Below, one piece after another: positions 8,612 through 16,520 of a stretch of DNA of 64,000 nt; the stretch's first letter is position 1, and every line of letters starts with the position of its first letter. This DNA is from Dysgonomonas sp. HDW5A (lineage in GTDB: Bacteria; Bacteroidota; Bacteroidia; Bacteroidales; Dysgonomonadaceae): NCBI RefSeq assembly GCF_011299555.1, contig NZ_CP049857.1, positions 2,666,001 to 2,730,000 on the forward strand. The letters run 5' to 3'. The notes under the pieces were generated by a model. It was not told the origin of the DNA. It searched no databases and worked only from the letters and a program-made list of their open reading frames with translations. Made by a program: the position numbers and the translations under genes.

Positions 8612-9556
8612 ATGAAAAAAGAAAATACTCCTTTTATTGTTTTTATATTGGCAGGATTGCTAATGACGAGTACTATAAGTGGTACTGCCAAAGATATTTA
8701 TCTGTTTTCTTATTTTACAGGAAAGTCGGAAACAGGTCTCCATTTGGCTTATAGTTTAGATGGTTTAACATGGACTCCGCTCAATGACGGCAAAAGTTAT
8801 TTACTTCCTGCTGTTGGCAAAGATAAATTGATGCGTGATCCAAGTATAGTACAAGCTCCCGATAAAACCTTTCACATGGTTTGGACTACAGGCTGGCACG
8901 ATAACAGTATAGGGTATGCTTCGTCTAAAGACCTGATTAGTTGGTCGGAGCAAAAGGCTATCCCTGTGATGACTCATGAACCAACCGTTAGAAACTCTTG
9001 GGCTCCTGAGTTGTTTTATGATGAAGCGAGTATGCTTTATTATATCTTCTGGGCATCTACTATCGATGGACGTTTTAGTGAGGTCGGTCCATCGGAAGAC
9101 GGTTTGGATCATCGTCTGTATTATGTGACAACTCCCAATTTTAAAACGTTCTCGGAAACGAAGCTTTTCTTTAATCCTGATTTTAGTGTGATAGATGGAG
9201 CTATCTTAAAGCGAGGAAAAGAATACTTTCTCTTTGTGAAGAATGAGAATAAAACACCTGTCGAAAAAAATATCAGAGTGACTGTATCAAAGGATATAAA
9301 TAATTTTCCGACAGAAGTATCTGCTCCCATAACAAGAAATTGGGTCGAAGGACCTGCCCCATTGCAGGTAGATGAATATATCTATGTGTATTTTGATCAG
9401 TACCGTGAAGGAAAATACGGAGCTGTACGTTCGAAAGATGGTAAAACGTGGGAAGATGTTTCGGACTTGGTTTCTTTCCCCAAAGGAATACGACACGGAA
9501 CGGCTTTCAAGGTTTCGGAAACTGTATTGGATAACCTTTTGAAAAATAGTAAATGA
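8612..9556 (+). CDS. GH43-like (five-bladed beta-propeller) glycosidase
   Basis: A 314-aa exported protein with a signal peptide (about residues 1-26). The body fits the GH43/GH32-type five-bladed propeller: IYLFSYFTGKSETGLHLAYSLDGLTW, the conserved MRDPSIVQAPD blade, SIGYASSKDLISW, NSWAPELFYDEAS (acidic residue of WAPE) and NWVEGPAPLQVDEYIYVYF. Family members remove arabinose, xylose or galactose from side chains, which suits decorated rhamnogalacturonan. The usual N-terminal catalytic Asp of GH43 is not obvious at the first blade, so activity is not assured. It ends 5 bp before a convergent GNAT gene, closing the pectin block. Confidence 0.75.
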   Translation: MKKENTPFIVFILAGLLMTSTISGTAKDIYLFSYFTGKSETGLHLAYSLDGLTWTPLNDGKSYLLPAVGKDKLMRDPSIVQAPDKTFHMVWTTGWHDNSIGYASSKDLISWSEQKAIPVMTHEPTVRNSWAPELFYDEASMLYYIFWASTIDGRFSEVGPSEDGLDHRLYYVTTPNFKTFSETKLFFNPDFSVIDGAILKRGKEYFLFVKNENKTPVEKNIRVTVSKDINNFPTEVSAPITRNWVEGPAPLQVDEYIYVYFDQYREGKYGAVRSKDGKTWEDVSDLVSFPKGIRHGTAFKVSETVLDNLLKNSK

Positions 9557-9561
9557 CTGTT

Positions 9562-10047
9562 TTATAGAATCAATTGCCAAAACTCAACATCAATAAGCTT
9601 GTTGAATTTCAATCCTGATTCTTTGAAATTACCTACTAGTTTGAAGTTAAACTTCTCGTGTAGTTTCTGGCTTATCGGATTGGGTAGAGAAATAACCCCT
9701 ATCAACGAGTGTATGTTTATTTCTCTGGCTTTGTTGATTAGTTCGGCATATAGAATCGAACCAAGTCCTTTTGCCTGAGCTTTTTCATCTATATAGACGC
9801 TGGTCTCCAAAGTAATGTCGTACGCCGATCGTGTTCGCCAGTTGCTTAAGTAGGCATAGCCAACTACATCGCCGTTTTCTTCATAAACTATGTAAGGGAA
9901 ATTTTTGGCAGTGATATATTTGATCCGTTCAGTAATGTCTTTTTCGGTCACCAACTCTTCTTCGAAAGTGATTATAGTATCTTTTATATATGGATTATAA
10001 ATCTCTGCTATTCTCTTAGCATCCGATAGTTGAACATTGCGTATCAT
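9562..10047 (-). CDS. GNAT family N-acetyltransferase (phosphinothricin acetyltransferase-like)
   Basis: A 161-aa cytosolic protein covering one complete GNAT domain. IRNVQLSDAKRIAEIYNPYI at the start, then TFEEELVTEKDITERI, VVGYAYLSNWRTRSAYDITLETSVYID and the acetyl-CoA loop KAQAKGLGSILYAELINKA (Q/R-x-x-G-x-G/A type) follow the layout of PAT/YncA-like acetyltransferases. Those enzymes acetylate small amines; the substrate here cannot be told. It is convergent with the GH43-like gene and upstream of nothing obvious, standing alone between the pectin block and the LysR gene. Confidence 0.82.
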   Translation of the reverse strand: MIRNVQLSDAKRIAEIYNPYIKDTIITFEEELVTEKDITERIKYITAKNFPYIVYEENGDVVGYAYLSNWRTRSAYDITLETSVYIDEKAQAKGLGSILYAELINKAREINIHSLIGVISLPNPISQKLHEKFNFKLVGNFKESGLKFNKLIDVEFWQLIL

Positions 10048-10109
10048 ATTAATACCGTTTTAATATAAGGCGATAAATTTTCGCTAAAGTTATAAAAAGG
10101 ACTTTTGTA

Positions 10110-11006
10110 TTACTCGAATTCTTTGATAAATATTTTTTGCAGTGTTTCTAATTCCTTTGCATAGATTGTCTTCTTTCGTTGAGCAAAATATAAGGTGTTC
10201 TCTAACGGAACTTTTCCTTCCCAAACTAGTCTTACACTGTTGTTTGCAAATTGCTCTTTAGCCAGAAAATCGGGTACAACAGCAAAGCCTTCTCGATTGG
10301 CTATGGAACGAAGAATTGAACTCTTATTCGGGACAATAAAATTGGGCTTAAAATCGGGTCTTTTCTTGAAGTTCTGAATCCAGAAGTTTCTCAGGTGTTC
10401 CATGTCGCCTGTTGTACCAAACCAAACTTGATTGTTGAGCCATTTTTCAGCTCCTTTCAGATCGCCCTTTTCGATGATCTTATTAAATTCCGAGATATTG
10501 CTTTTAGCACCTGCAACTAGTACAATTTTTTCTTTCGAAAAAGGAGTGTATTGCACATTCAGCGAATCGTCTTTCTGTGGAGAGATAACAAAGTCTAGTA
10601 AACCTTTATCCAGATCTCCCAGCATTTGAGGGTACATACCAAACTTAGAGATCAAATCAAAAGGCAGTTCGCTTATATACGGCTCCAGTACGTGTTGAAA
10701 TGTCTCGAAGCACATACCGATACTTATGCTTGTTTTATCCGAATTGGCATTTCTGTAGAAATGTCTTTCAGCAGCTTCCAATTTGTCTACTCCTTCTACA
10801 ATAGAGTTGTAAAGGATGTTCCCGTGTTCGGTTGCTACCATTTTTCGGGTTCCTCTATCAAACAGTTTGTATCCGATATGAGCTTCCAACGATGTCAGAT
10901 GTAAACTAACTCCGGGCTGAGATATGTATAGCTTGTTTGCAGCAGCCGTAAGTGATCCTGTCTCGTATATTGCTTTGAATGTTCTGAACCATTCAAGATT
11001 TACCAT
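10110..11006 (-). CDS. LysR family transcriptional regulator
   Basis: A 298-aa regulator. The winged HTH is at residues 1-62 (FRTFKAIYETGSLTAAANKL followed by SQPGVSLHLTSLEAHIGYKLF), and the substrate-binding domain runs from about residue 92 to the end. It is divergent from the mdaB-like quinone reductase with 112 bp between start codons, the standard arrangement for a LysR protein that controls its neighbour and itself. That gap contains two mirror-image promoter segments (see 11019-11098), giving the regulator a plausible symmetrical target. The effector is unknown; a quinone or electrophile is a guess from the neighbour. Confidence 0.9.
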   Translation of the reverse strand: MVNLEWFRTFKAIYETGSLTAAANKLYISQPGVSLHLTSLEAHIGYKLFDRGTRKMVATEHGNILYNSIVEGVDKLEAAERHFYRNANSDKTSISIGMCFETFQHVLEPYISELPFDLISKFGMYPQMLGDLDKGLLDFVISPQKDDSLNVQYTPFSKEKIVLVAGAKSNISEFNKIIEKGDLKGAEKWLNNQVWFGTTGDMEHLRNFWIQNFKKRPDFKPNFIVPNKSSILRSIANREGFAVVPDFLAKEQFANNSVRLVWEGKVPLENTLYFAQRKKTIYAKELETLQKIFIKEFE

Positions 11007-11018
11007 AAATTTTATATA

Positions 11019-11098
11019 TTATAATTGTGATACAAATATATGAATTATATTATTTTGATTATTAATTAATCCTCTCTATTTTTGTATCGTAATTATAA
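11019..11098. promoter_or_regulatory. Symmetrical divergent promoters between LysR and mdaB genes
   Basis: A 22-bp inverted repeat (11019-11040 against 11077-11098, 19 of 22 matching) flanks a 36-bp centre. Each arm contains a -7 box reading outward (TATTTTTG at 11077-11084 on +, TATATTTG at 11033-11040 on minus) followed by TGTATC and AATTATAA. On the + side a TTTG at 11054-11057 sits 19 bp upstream of the -7 box, a textbook Bacteroides-type promoter. Confidence 0.65.
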
Positions 11099-11118
11099 AA
11101 AAGATCAATATTAAGGTT

Positions 11119-11712
11119 ATGAAAAAAATATTTGTAATAAATGCAGGTCAAAAATTGGGCGAATCGGAAGGTCAACTGAATAAAACATTATCAGACTGGA
11201 CTGCCGGTTATTTTAAAAATAGTGGAGAATATGAAATCAAATTTACCGATATAAATAGCGAGTATAATTTGAGCGAAGAGGTCGAAAAGTTTGTTTGGGC
11301 AGACGTAATTATTTATCATACACCTATCTGGTGGTTTCAGTTACCTTTTGGCTTTAAAGAATATATTGACCGTGTATTTTCCGAAGGTCATCAAAAAATC
11401 TATGTGTCTGATGGTAGACGTTCGGCGAACCCTACACGTAATTATGGAACAGGAGGGGCTTTGCATGGCAGAAAGTATATGTTGACTACAACGTGGAATG
11501 CTCCGGAAGAAGCTTTTACAATTGAAGACGAATTTTTCAGACAACACAGTGTGGATGATGGGGTCATGTTTGGATTTCATCAAATGAATCAGTTTATAGG
11601 ATTATCTCGAATAGAGAGCTTTCATTTTTATGATGTGATGAAAAATCCACAGATAGACCATTCAAAAGAAATATATCTCAAACATTTGGAGAAAATAACA
11701 CCTTCTCTTTAA
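11119..11712 (+). CDS. mdaB: NAD(P)H quinone reductase of the MdaB type
   Basis: A 197-aa flavodoxin-fold oxidoreductase. Diagnostic segments are KKIFVINAGQKLGESEGQLN (FAD/FMN phosphate side), IIYHTPIWWFQLPFGFKEYID and YMLTTTWNAPEEAF, typical of MdaB (modulator of drug activity B). The family carries out two-electron reduction of quinones with NADPH and protects against oxidative stress. It is cytosolic and stands alone after a strong promoter; a perfect-stem terminator follows at 11787. Control by the divergent LysR gene is inferred from layout and the shared inverted repeat. Confidence 0.87.
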   Translation: MKKIFVINAGQKLGESEGQLNKTLSDWTAGYFKNSGEYEIKFTDINSEYNLSEEVEKFVWADVIIYHTPIWWFQLPFGFKEYIDRVFSEGHQKIYVSDGRRSANPTRNYGTGGALHGRKYMLTTTWNAPEEAFTIEDEFFRQHSVDDGVMFGFHQMNQFIGLSRIESFHFYDVMKNPQIDHSKEIYLKHLEKITPSL

Positions 11713-11786
11713 ACAAGAATTTATCTAACTAACCTTTGTTTGCTAAAGGATATCTTTTCGAATATCAATATGTAGATTGAAAAAAG

Positions 11787-11814
11787 GTCGGGACTAATTT
11801 TAGTCCCGACTTTC
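11787..11814. terminator. Intrinsic terminator between convergent genes
   Basis: A perfect 10-bp stem GTCGGGACTA / TAGTCCCGAC around ATTT, with TTT on the + side and a run of five A on the other side (T on minus). It sits between mdaB (+) and the HTH gene ending at 11820 (minus) and can serve both. Confidence 0.85.
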
Positions 11815-11819
11815 CTTAC

Positions 11820-12800
11820 TTATGTATTTCCCATGCTAAGGGCTAGATCGCGTTGTTGATTGAAAAACCGGATACGTTCCATTTCTCCACTCTCCGAAAT
11901 TAAGGTAGAATACCTTTTAAGAGAGTCTATCCATTCTTTTTGGATGTTACAAACAGTCAGGTTCTGAGAGTCTATAATGTTGATGGAAAATACCCTTAAG
12001 AAACTATTTTCACTACCCCCGTATTCGAAATGTATGTAGGAAGACTCTAAGTCGATATTCGATATATAGATGCTTACCTCTGTCCCTGTTCTCTGCGTGC
12101 CTTTTGCAGCTATAGATTCAAGTTCAGATATCATCTCCATTAATTCATTCTTGATAAGTTTGACATCTATATCTGATAATAAATTTAGTTTATAAAAATA
12201 ATTGACATCGCCAATGAACGATTTAAACACATTCTGATCCATTATAAAAGTTGTGTGTGAAATGTGTCTGTGTTCGGCTACAAACCTTTTTTCAGTATCT
12301 GAAATTTTTAGAGGAACCACCATGTCCTTATAAGTTCCCATATGAGGGGTTGCCTGCATTTGATATATCCACCTGTATAAACGAAATTTGGCAATATGCC
12401 GATAAGGAAGATAAAACATATAAGGCAAACTGTTTATCGCCAGTCGTGCTTTGGAGTCCTCAGATTTATGCATTTTTTGAAATAGCCGAATACAATGTTC
12501 CAGTTTTTCACAGTAGTAGTCGAGAGGATTCTTTTGTTCGTTCAGGTTCAAGTCTAAATCTAAATCGTAGAATGCATGTTTCGAATTTTTTATATTTACA
12601 GTATTATCCAGTGAAATAGATAACTTCGAAGATATCAGGAATGCTTCCTCAAGAGTAAAAGGAACGTCTCCTCTCAGCCGGCGATAGACTGCTTCTTTAC
12701 CCATCGAAAGTATGTCCATAAGGAGATTCGCTATATTGATATCGTCTGATACATTATTTCGGATAGCCGCAACGAGTTCATCGTTTAGTTGATTTTTCAT
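11820..12800 (-). CDS. HTH-containing protein of unknown role
   Basis: A 326-aa protein I do not recognise as a named family. Residues 15-70 look like a lambda-repressor-like helix-turn-helix: NIANLLMDILSMGKEAVYRRL followed by PFTLEEAFLISSKLSISLDN. The remaining 250 residues are mostly helical at first (KLEHCIRLFQKMHKSED) and then mixed, with no TM segment, Cys cluster or response-regulator motif. It may be a transcription factor with a private sensory domain. It is monocistronic, convergent with mdaB, and uses ordinary local codon choice. Function is left open. Confidence 0.6.
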   Translation of the reverse strand: MKNQLNDELVAAIRNNVSDDINIANLLMDILSMGKEAVYRRLRGDVPFTLEEAFLISSKLSISLDNTVNIKNSKHAFYDLDLDLNLNEQKNPLDYYCEKLEHCIRLFQKMHKSEDSKARLAINSLPYMFYLPYRHIAKFRLYRWIYQMQATPHMGTYKDMVVPLKISDTEKRFVAEHRHISHTTFIMDQNVFKSFIGDVNYFYKLNLLSDIDVKLIKNELMEMISELESIAAKGTQRTGTEVSIYISNIDLESSYIHFEYGGSENSFLRVFSINIIDSQNLTVCNIQKEWIDSLKRYSTLISESGEMERIRFFNQQRDLALSMGNT

Positions 12801-13022
12801 AAAAATATTTCTATTGCTGAACAGAGAATTCTGTAGATCAGTATAAGGTTGATAAAAGTACAGAATTTCATTTAGCCTCTTTGTAGTGCAGGAGCCCCAT
12901 TGTCCTAAAAAGGATTAAATGATGTTGTAGAGGGTATAGAAGTTTTAATTTTAGATTTCGTTTGTTAATAAATTCGAAGATTTATGCGGATTCTTCTTAT
13001 ATATACTCTTTTCTTGAAAAAT

Positions 13023-13048
13023 AAAAGACACTCTTATACAAGAGTGCC
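13023..13048 (-). terminator. Intrinsic terminator of the CWC-protein gene
   Basis: Read on the minus strand: GGCACTCTT, loop GTAT, AAGAGTGTC, then TTTTATTTTT. One pair is G-T on the minus transcript but would be A-C on the plus transcript, so the stem favours minus-strand RNA and belongs to the gene ending at 13089. Confidence 0.8.
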
Positions 13049-13088
13049 TTTCGTTATTTCGGTAAAATGCAATGTTTCTTTCAAACAG

Positions 13089-13310
13089 TCAAACAGTCTT
13101 TTTTTTATTTAGAAATTTAGGATTTATTCCAATATTATAAAATGTGCTGTTTGCTACTTCAAGACATGTAGGACAAAGGCATCCATCATATGTATCTTTA
13201 ACATAATCGCGTAAACCTATCGCTTTATTGGTTTTGGAGCAATTGCATAATTCAACTCTGTCTTCTCTGCATCTGAATGATGTCGAACAACGTGGACATA
13301 TTTTTTCCAT
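13089..13310 (-). CDS. Small cysteine-rich CWC-type protein
   Basis: A 73-aa protein with eight Cys: ICPRCSTSF, CREDRVELCNCS (the position that is Cys-Trp-Cys in the named family is Cys-Asn-Cys here) and GCLCPTCL. This matches the layout of small Bacteroidota cysteine-rich CWC proteins, most likely binding zinc or another soft metal. It is cytosolic with no signal. It is the first convincing gene downstream of the minus-strand cobalamin riboswitch, 348 bp away, and has its own terminator. The role of the family is unknown; a tie to cobalt or cobalamin is inference from the riboswitch only. Confidence 0.72.
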   Translation of the reverse strand: MEKICPRCSTSFRCREDRVELCNCSKTNKAIGLRDYVKDTYDGCLCPTCLEVANSTFYNIGINPKFLNKKKTV

Positions 13311-13341
13311 AATTGTAATTTTTTAGTTTGTTATTTAATTT

Positions 13342-13354
13342 AGGTCTCAGGCCT
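13342..13354. repeat. Short intergenic palindrome AGGTC-TCA-GGCCT
   Basis: A member of the AGGTC-nnn-GACCT family with one G-T-type substitution, followed by ATTTATT as in the copy at 63434. It lies 32 bp upstream of the CWC gene start. Confidence 0.5.
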
Positions 13355-13658
13355 ATTTATTATCTATTCCAGAATAATATCTGCTTATCAATATTTTACT
13401 TGTCAAAGCAATAAATAGTTCTGTGAACTTAAGATACTTTCTGTACTTCCTATTTATGAAGCTTTGCTTCTGTAAAATTTTTTCGCTTTTTCGGATTGTT
13501 GGGTAAGTATAAATACAGACTTGTAGATAACGGAATATACATAACAAACATCCCCGAATGTGAGATGATGTATATAAATACCAATTAAATAATCAAAACT
13601 GAATTTTACTTTGTGCTGAATTGTCTTTAATCCACGAAAGACAAAACTATTATTTTAT

Positions 13659-13828
13659 CGGCAGGTCTTCTGACTTACTCTGTCTTTTAGAACATCCTTC
13701 CCGTTTTTCAACAGTGGTTTGAGATTTGTTCTTAGACCGGTGTAGAGTTTACAGCAGCGGGTCTGTTCAGGATTTACACCTGATTCCCTTTTCATCATTT
13801 ATCCGAGACAACGGATCAATGACACCAA
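13659..13828 (-). promoter_or_regulatory. Cobalamin riboswitch (minus strand)
   Basis: Read on the minus strand it starts GGTGTCATT, continues with the core GGGAATCAGGTGTAAATCC, then the B12-box hallmark GACCCGCTGCTGTAA, and ends with GTCAGAAGACCTGC. These are the conserved pieces of the AdoCbl-type riboswitch in order and spacing. The kissing-loop partner region and the variable insert (about 13680-13730) are also of expected size. Downstream on the same strand the first believable gene is the CWC protein at 13089-13310. The 340 nt between hold a hairpin just after the aptamer (TTGTCTTT / AAAGACAA) but no other clear gene. Confidence 0.9.
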
Positions 13829-14090
13829 TAATTAATAACAAAGTTGTGAATAAAAAATGAGAAAGTTGTTCAAAATGGAAAATTAGTTATTAACAATATT
13901 GAAAAATGTTTTCCAAAAAGAAAATTATGTGTCGTATATCGCTCTGTTGGATGTCTCCTTTATCTTTCAGTTTTATGAATAAAATTCAAACATAATCTTA
14001 TGGAATCAACTTTTTTGAGAGAACGTAATCTGTAGAATAAGCAACATAGGTAAACGTGATAAGAGGGCGTGCTTTATAGATTCTATGATT
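13829..14090. other. Intergenic stretch without a recognised feature
   Basis: AT-rich gap between the divergent riboswitch and the acetate-transporter promoter. I found no open frame or structured element worth calling. The riboswitch promoter should be near 13830-13880; a loose CAACTTTG-like box on the minus strand is the only candidate. Confidence 0.4.
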
Positions 14091-14096
14091 GGAGTG

Positions 14097-14125
14097 TTGC
14101 TGTAACTTTATATTTGCTATTTTTG
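14097..14125 (+). promoter_or_regulatory. Promoter of the acetate-transporter gene
   Basis: TTG at 14097-14099 and TATTTTTG at 14118-14125 are 18 bp apart, close to the Bacteroides -33/-7 consensus. The -7 box ends 22 bp before the start codon, giving a short 5' leader. Confidence 0.6.
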
Positions 14126-14147
14126 CGCCTTCAATTAAAAATTATAA

Positions 14148-14744
14148 ATGGAAACAAAAAACGTGAAAATTGAAGTTGCCGATCCTACCACACTCGGATT
14201 GTTTGGTTTGGCGATTGTAACACTTGTAGCATCATCTCAAAAGATGGAATTGACTTCAGGTCTTTCTTTGGTATTACCTTGGGCTATATTTTTGGGTGGT
14301 ATTGCACAATTAATAGCTTCTTTATTTGATTTTAAGCATAACAATTTATTTGGAGCGACAGCCTTTAGTGCCTACGGCTTATTCTGGATTGGTATGGCTA
14401 TGAGCTGGTTGATCAAGCTTGGTTGTTTTGGGGATACATTGGCACAGGCGGTAGATGTAAAGCAATTGGGTTTTGTTTTTGTCGGGTATATGATATTGAC
14501 AATTATCTTTACTATATCAGGACTTAAAATGTCGAAAGCGATGTTTGTTCTTTTACTTCTAATTGTAGTCTTATTCTTAGGGCTAGCATTAGACTCTTTT
14601 GGTTGTGGTCATGTATGGCATGCGGTAGCAGCTTATGCAGAGTTGGCTATATCGTTGCTTACATTCTATGTATTAGCAGCAAAATATTTGAATAGCTTTT
14701 TCGGTAAAAATATTGTGCCTGTAGGAAGTCCAATATTAAAATAA
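14148..14744 (+). CDS. satP: Acetate/succinate transporter of the GPR1/FUN34/YaaH family
   Basis: A 198-aa inner-membrane protein with six predicted TM helices. The N-terminal family motif appears as VADPTTLGLFGLAIVTLVA (N-P-A/T-x-L-G-L type). FLGGIAQLIASLFDFKHNNLFGATAFSAYGLFW matches the central conserved region (GGxxQxxAGxxE/DxxxxNxFGxTAFxxYGxFW). The C-terminal pair of helices contains AVAAYAELAISLLTFYVLA. The family moves acetate or succinate as proton-coupled monocarboxylate carriers or hexameric channels. It is monocistronic with its own promoter and terminator. The direction of flow (excretion or uptake) is not readable. Confidence 0.88.
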   Translation: METKNVKIEVADPTTLGLFGLAIVTLVASSQKMELTSGLSLVLPWAIFLGGIAQLIASLFDFKHNNLFGATAFSAYGLFWIGMAMSWLIKLGCFGDTLAQAVDVKQLGFVFVGYMILTIIFTISGLKMSKAMFVLLLLIVVLFLGLALDSFGCGHVWHAVAAYAELAISLLTFYVLAAKYLNSFFGKNIVPVGSPILK

Positions 14745-14772
14745 AAAGTTTATTTCAGTTGAAATAAAAAAA

Positions 14773-14798
14773 GGCATCTCTTTCGGGATGCCTTTTTT
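14773..14798 (+). terminator. Intrinsic terminator
   Basis: GGCATCTC, loop TTTC, GGGATGCC, then six T. The A run in front also allows use from the minus side for fabD, which ends at 14844. Confidence 0.85.
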
Positions 14799-14843
14799 AT
14801 TATTTAGTGTAAGCAGAGTAATAAATAATCTGCGATTTTGATC

Positions 14844-15725
14844 TTATTGTTTTCCGCTGGTAGCAATTTCTTTATTGATCTTTTTAACAAGACCTTGAAG
14901 AACTGATCCCGGTCCTAGTTCTACAAATTCAGTAGCACCGTCAGCAATCATATGTTCAGCCGATTGAGTCCATTTTACAGGAGCAGTCAATTGAGCAATC
15001 AGGTTTTTCTTGATTGTAGCAGGTTCTGTTTCAGCAACTGTTGTTACATTTTGATATACAGGGCAAATAGGAGCCGAAAATTCAGTTTCGTTAATTGCTT
15101 TCTCTAATTCTTCTTTAGCCGGATTCATCAATGGAGAGTGGAATGCACCACCAACACTAAGTTTTAGAGCACGTTTAGCACCAGCCTCTTTTAATAATTC
15201 GCAAGCTTTATCGATACCTGCATTTGTGCCCGATATTACAATTTGTCCGGGGCAGTTATAATTTGCAGGCACTACCACCTCGTCGGTAATAGAAGCACAT
15301 ATTTCTTCTACTTTTTCATCGGGTAAACCAAGTACGGCAGCCATTGTCGAAGGATTCAATTCACAAGCCTTTTGCATAGCTAATGCACGTTTGTAAACAA
15401 GTTTCAAACCGTCTTCGAAAGACAGAGCGTTGGCTGCAACAAGTGCCGAAAATTCTCCTAAAGAGTGACCGGCAACCATATCAGGTTTAAATTCTTCACC
15501 TAAAGTTTTAGCAAGAATTACCGAGTGTAAAAATATAGCTGGTTGGGTTACCTTAGTTTGACGCAAGTCTTCGTCTGTACCACTGAACATTAAATCTGTA
15601 ATGCGAAATCCAAGAATCTCATTCGCTTTTTCGAATAAATCTTTAGCTACAGGAGATGTTTCATACAAGTCCTTACCCATTCCTACGAATTGTGCACCTT
15701 GACCCGGAAATACAAATGCTTTCAT
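14844..15725 (-). CDS. fabD: Malonyl-CoA:ACP transacylase
   Basis: A 293-aa cytosolic enzyme loading malonyl groups from CoA to acyl carrier protein for fatty acid synthesis. It begins with the family's FVFPGQGAQFVGMG and QPAIFLHS; the nucleophile elbow GHSLGEFSALVA puts the catalytic Ser at residue 88, and GGAFHSPLM gives the catalytic His at 196. Length is normal for FabD. It stands alone with a -7 box (TAAATTTG) at 15757-15764 on the minus strand, 32 bp before the start. Other fab genes are not in the window. Confidence 0.97.
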   Translation of the reverse strand: MKAFVFPGQGAQFVGMGKDLYETSPVAKDLFEKANEILGFRITDLMFSGTDEDLRQTKVTQPAIFLHSVILAKTLGEEFKPDMVAGHSLGEFSALVAANALSFEDGLKLVYKRALAMQKACELNPSTMAAVLGLPDEKVEEICASITDEVVVPANYNCPGQIVISGTNAGIDKACELLKEAGAKRALKLSVGGAFHSPLMNPAKEELEKAINETEFSAPICPVYQNVTTVAETEPATIKKNLIAQLTAPVKWTQSAEHMIADGATEFVELGPGSVLQGLVKKINKEIATSGKQ

Positions 15726-15756
15726 ATTGATTATAATATTGTTTAATATTGATTGG

Positions 15757-15764
15757 CAAATTTA
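15757..15764 (-). promoter_or_regulatory. -7 box of fabD
   Basis: TAAATTTG on the minus strand fits TAnnTTTG and lies 32 bp upstream of the fabD start. No clear -33 TTTG was found. Confidence 0.45.
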
Positions 15765-15832
15765 ATAAAAAAGATAAGAATATACATCTTCTATAATTTA
15801 GTGAAGAAAGTTATTGGTGTAAGTCTCTGTTA

Positions 15833-16426
15833 TTAATCGAGATCCATAAACTGTATAATAACTTCTCTATTGTCGTCAGGATATGTGGCGTGAAACTGAT
15901 CGATAGTTTCCTGCATGTCTCTTATTGTTATTTCGGGACAATCTTCGCCCGGAGTATAACTTTCTCCTATAGGTATGGCAAACGAACCGGCCATGCTGTT
16001 ATTGCCCATACCTATACCCAGAGAGAACCCTTTCTTTATTTTATCTCTATCGGTAGGAGTCCACTTCATGAAAATATCTCCTACATAATATGCTTTATCT
16101 GCTTCTGTTAAAGATAGTGTAAGACAACTATTGGTGAGTATTTTGCGGAAAGTACCACCGTCTTTATATTGGATAAAATCAGTAAGGCTGTTTCCTGTTT
16201 GCATTTTGAGGCAGAAAAAACCGTCTTTTCCAACTTTTACTTTAGCTGTGCCTCTGGGGCTCCTCAGAAAATTTAACTCGATCTTTTCATGATCGATTTC
16301 CGAATCGTTATCTAAAATAAATCGTCCGAATACTATCGTTTCATTGGGTTTTGTTTTTATCGGCTTACTACTGCTGCATATCATAAAAGTGGATATCGCT
16401 AATATGAGTAGGATAATATTCTTCAT
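15833..16426 (-). CDS. Exported protein of unknown function
   Basis: I choose the ATG at 16426 over one at 16456, because MKNIILLILAISTFMICSS is a clean signal peptide and the -7 box at 16453-16460 would overlap the longer start. The 197-aa product may be a lipoprotein (Cys after FMI), but the lipobox is poor. The rest resembles a carboxypeptidase-regulatory-like beta domain (GRFILDNDSEIDHEKIELNF, then GFFCLKMQTG), common in Bacteroidota surface proteins. No catalytic motif is seen. It is divergent from the DUF1653 gene and downstream of nothing related. Confidence 0.6.
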   Translation of the reverse strand: MKNIILLILAISTFMICSSSKPIKTKPNETIVFGRFILDNDSEIDHEKIELNFLRSPRGTAKVKVGKDGFFCLKMQTGNSLTDFIQYKDGGTFRKILTNSCLTLSLTEADKAYYVGDIFMKWTPTDRDKIKKGFSLGIGMGNNSMAGSFAIPIGESYTPGEDCPEITIRDMQETIDQFHATYPDDNREVIIQFMDLD

Positions 16427-16452
16427 CTTGTTTATTCTGTTGAGATTATATT

Positions 16453-16501
16453 GCAAATGTAATAAAAAGGTCCGGTGCTAGGAAAAACTCTTTTATATTT
16501 G
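16453..16501. promoter_or_regulatory. Back-to-back -7 boxes for divergent genes
   Basis: TACATTTG on the minus strand (16453-16460) serves the exported-protein gene and supports its start at 16426. TATATTTG on the plus strand (16494-16501) serves the DUF1653 gene, with 19 bp to its ATG. Confidence 0.5.
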
Positions 16502-16520
16502 CAGCTTAATTATCAAATCT

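Noticed and set aside
12251-12619. 122-codon + strand frame
   Set aside because: Antisense to the HTH protein; no recognisable motif and no promoter.
13353-13547. 64-codon minus-strand frame below the cobalamin riboswitch
   Set aside because: Unusual composition and no family likeness; kept only as a point to check under findings.
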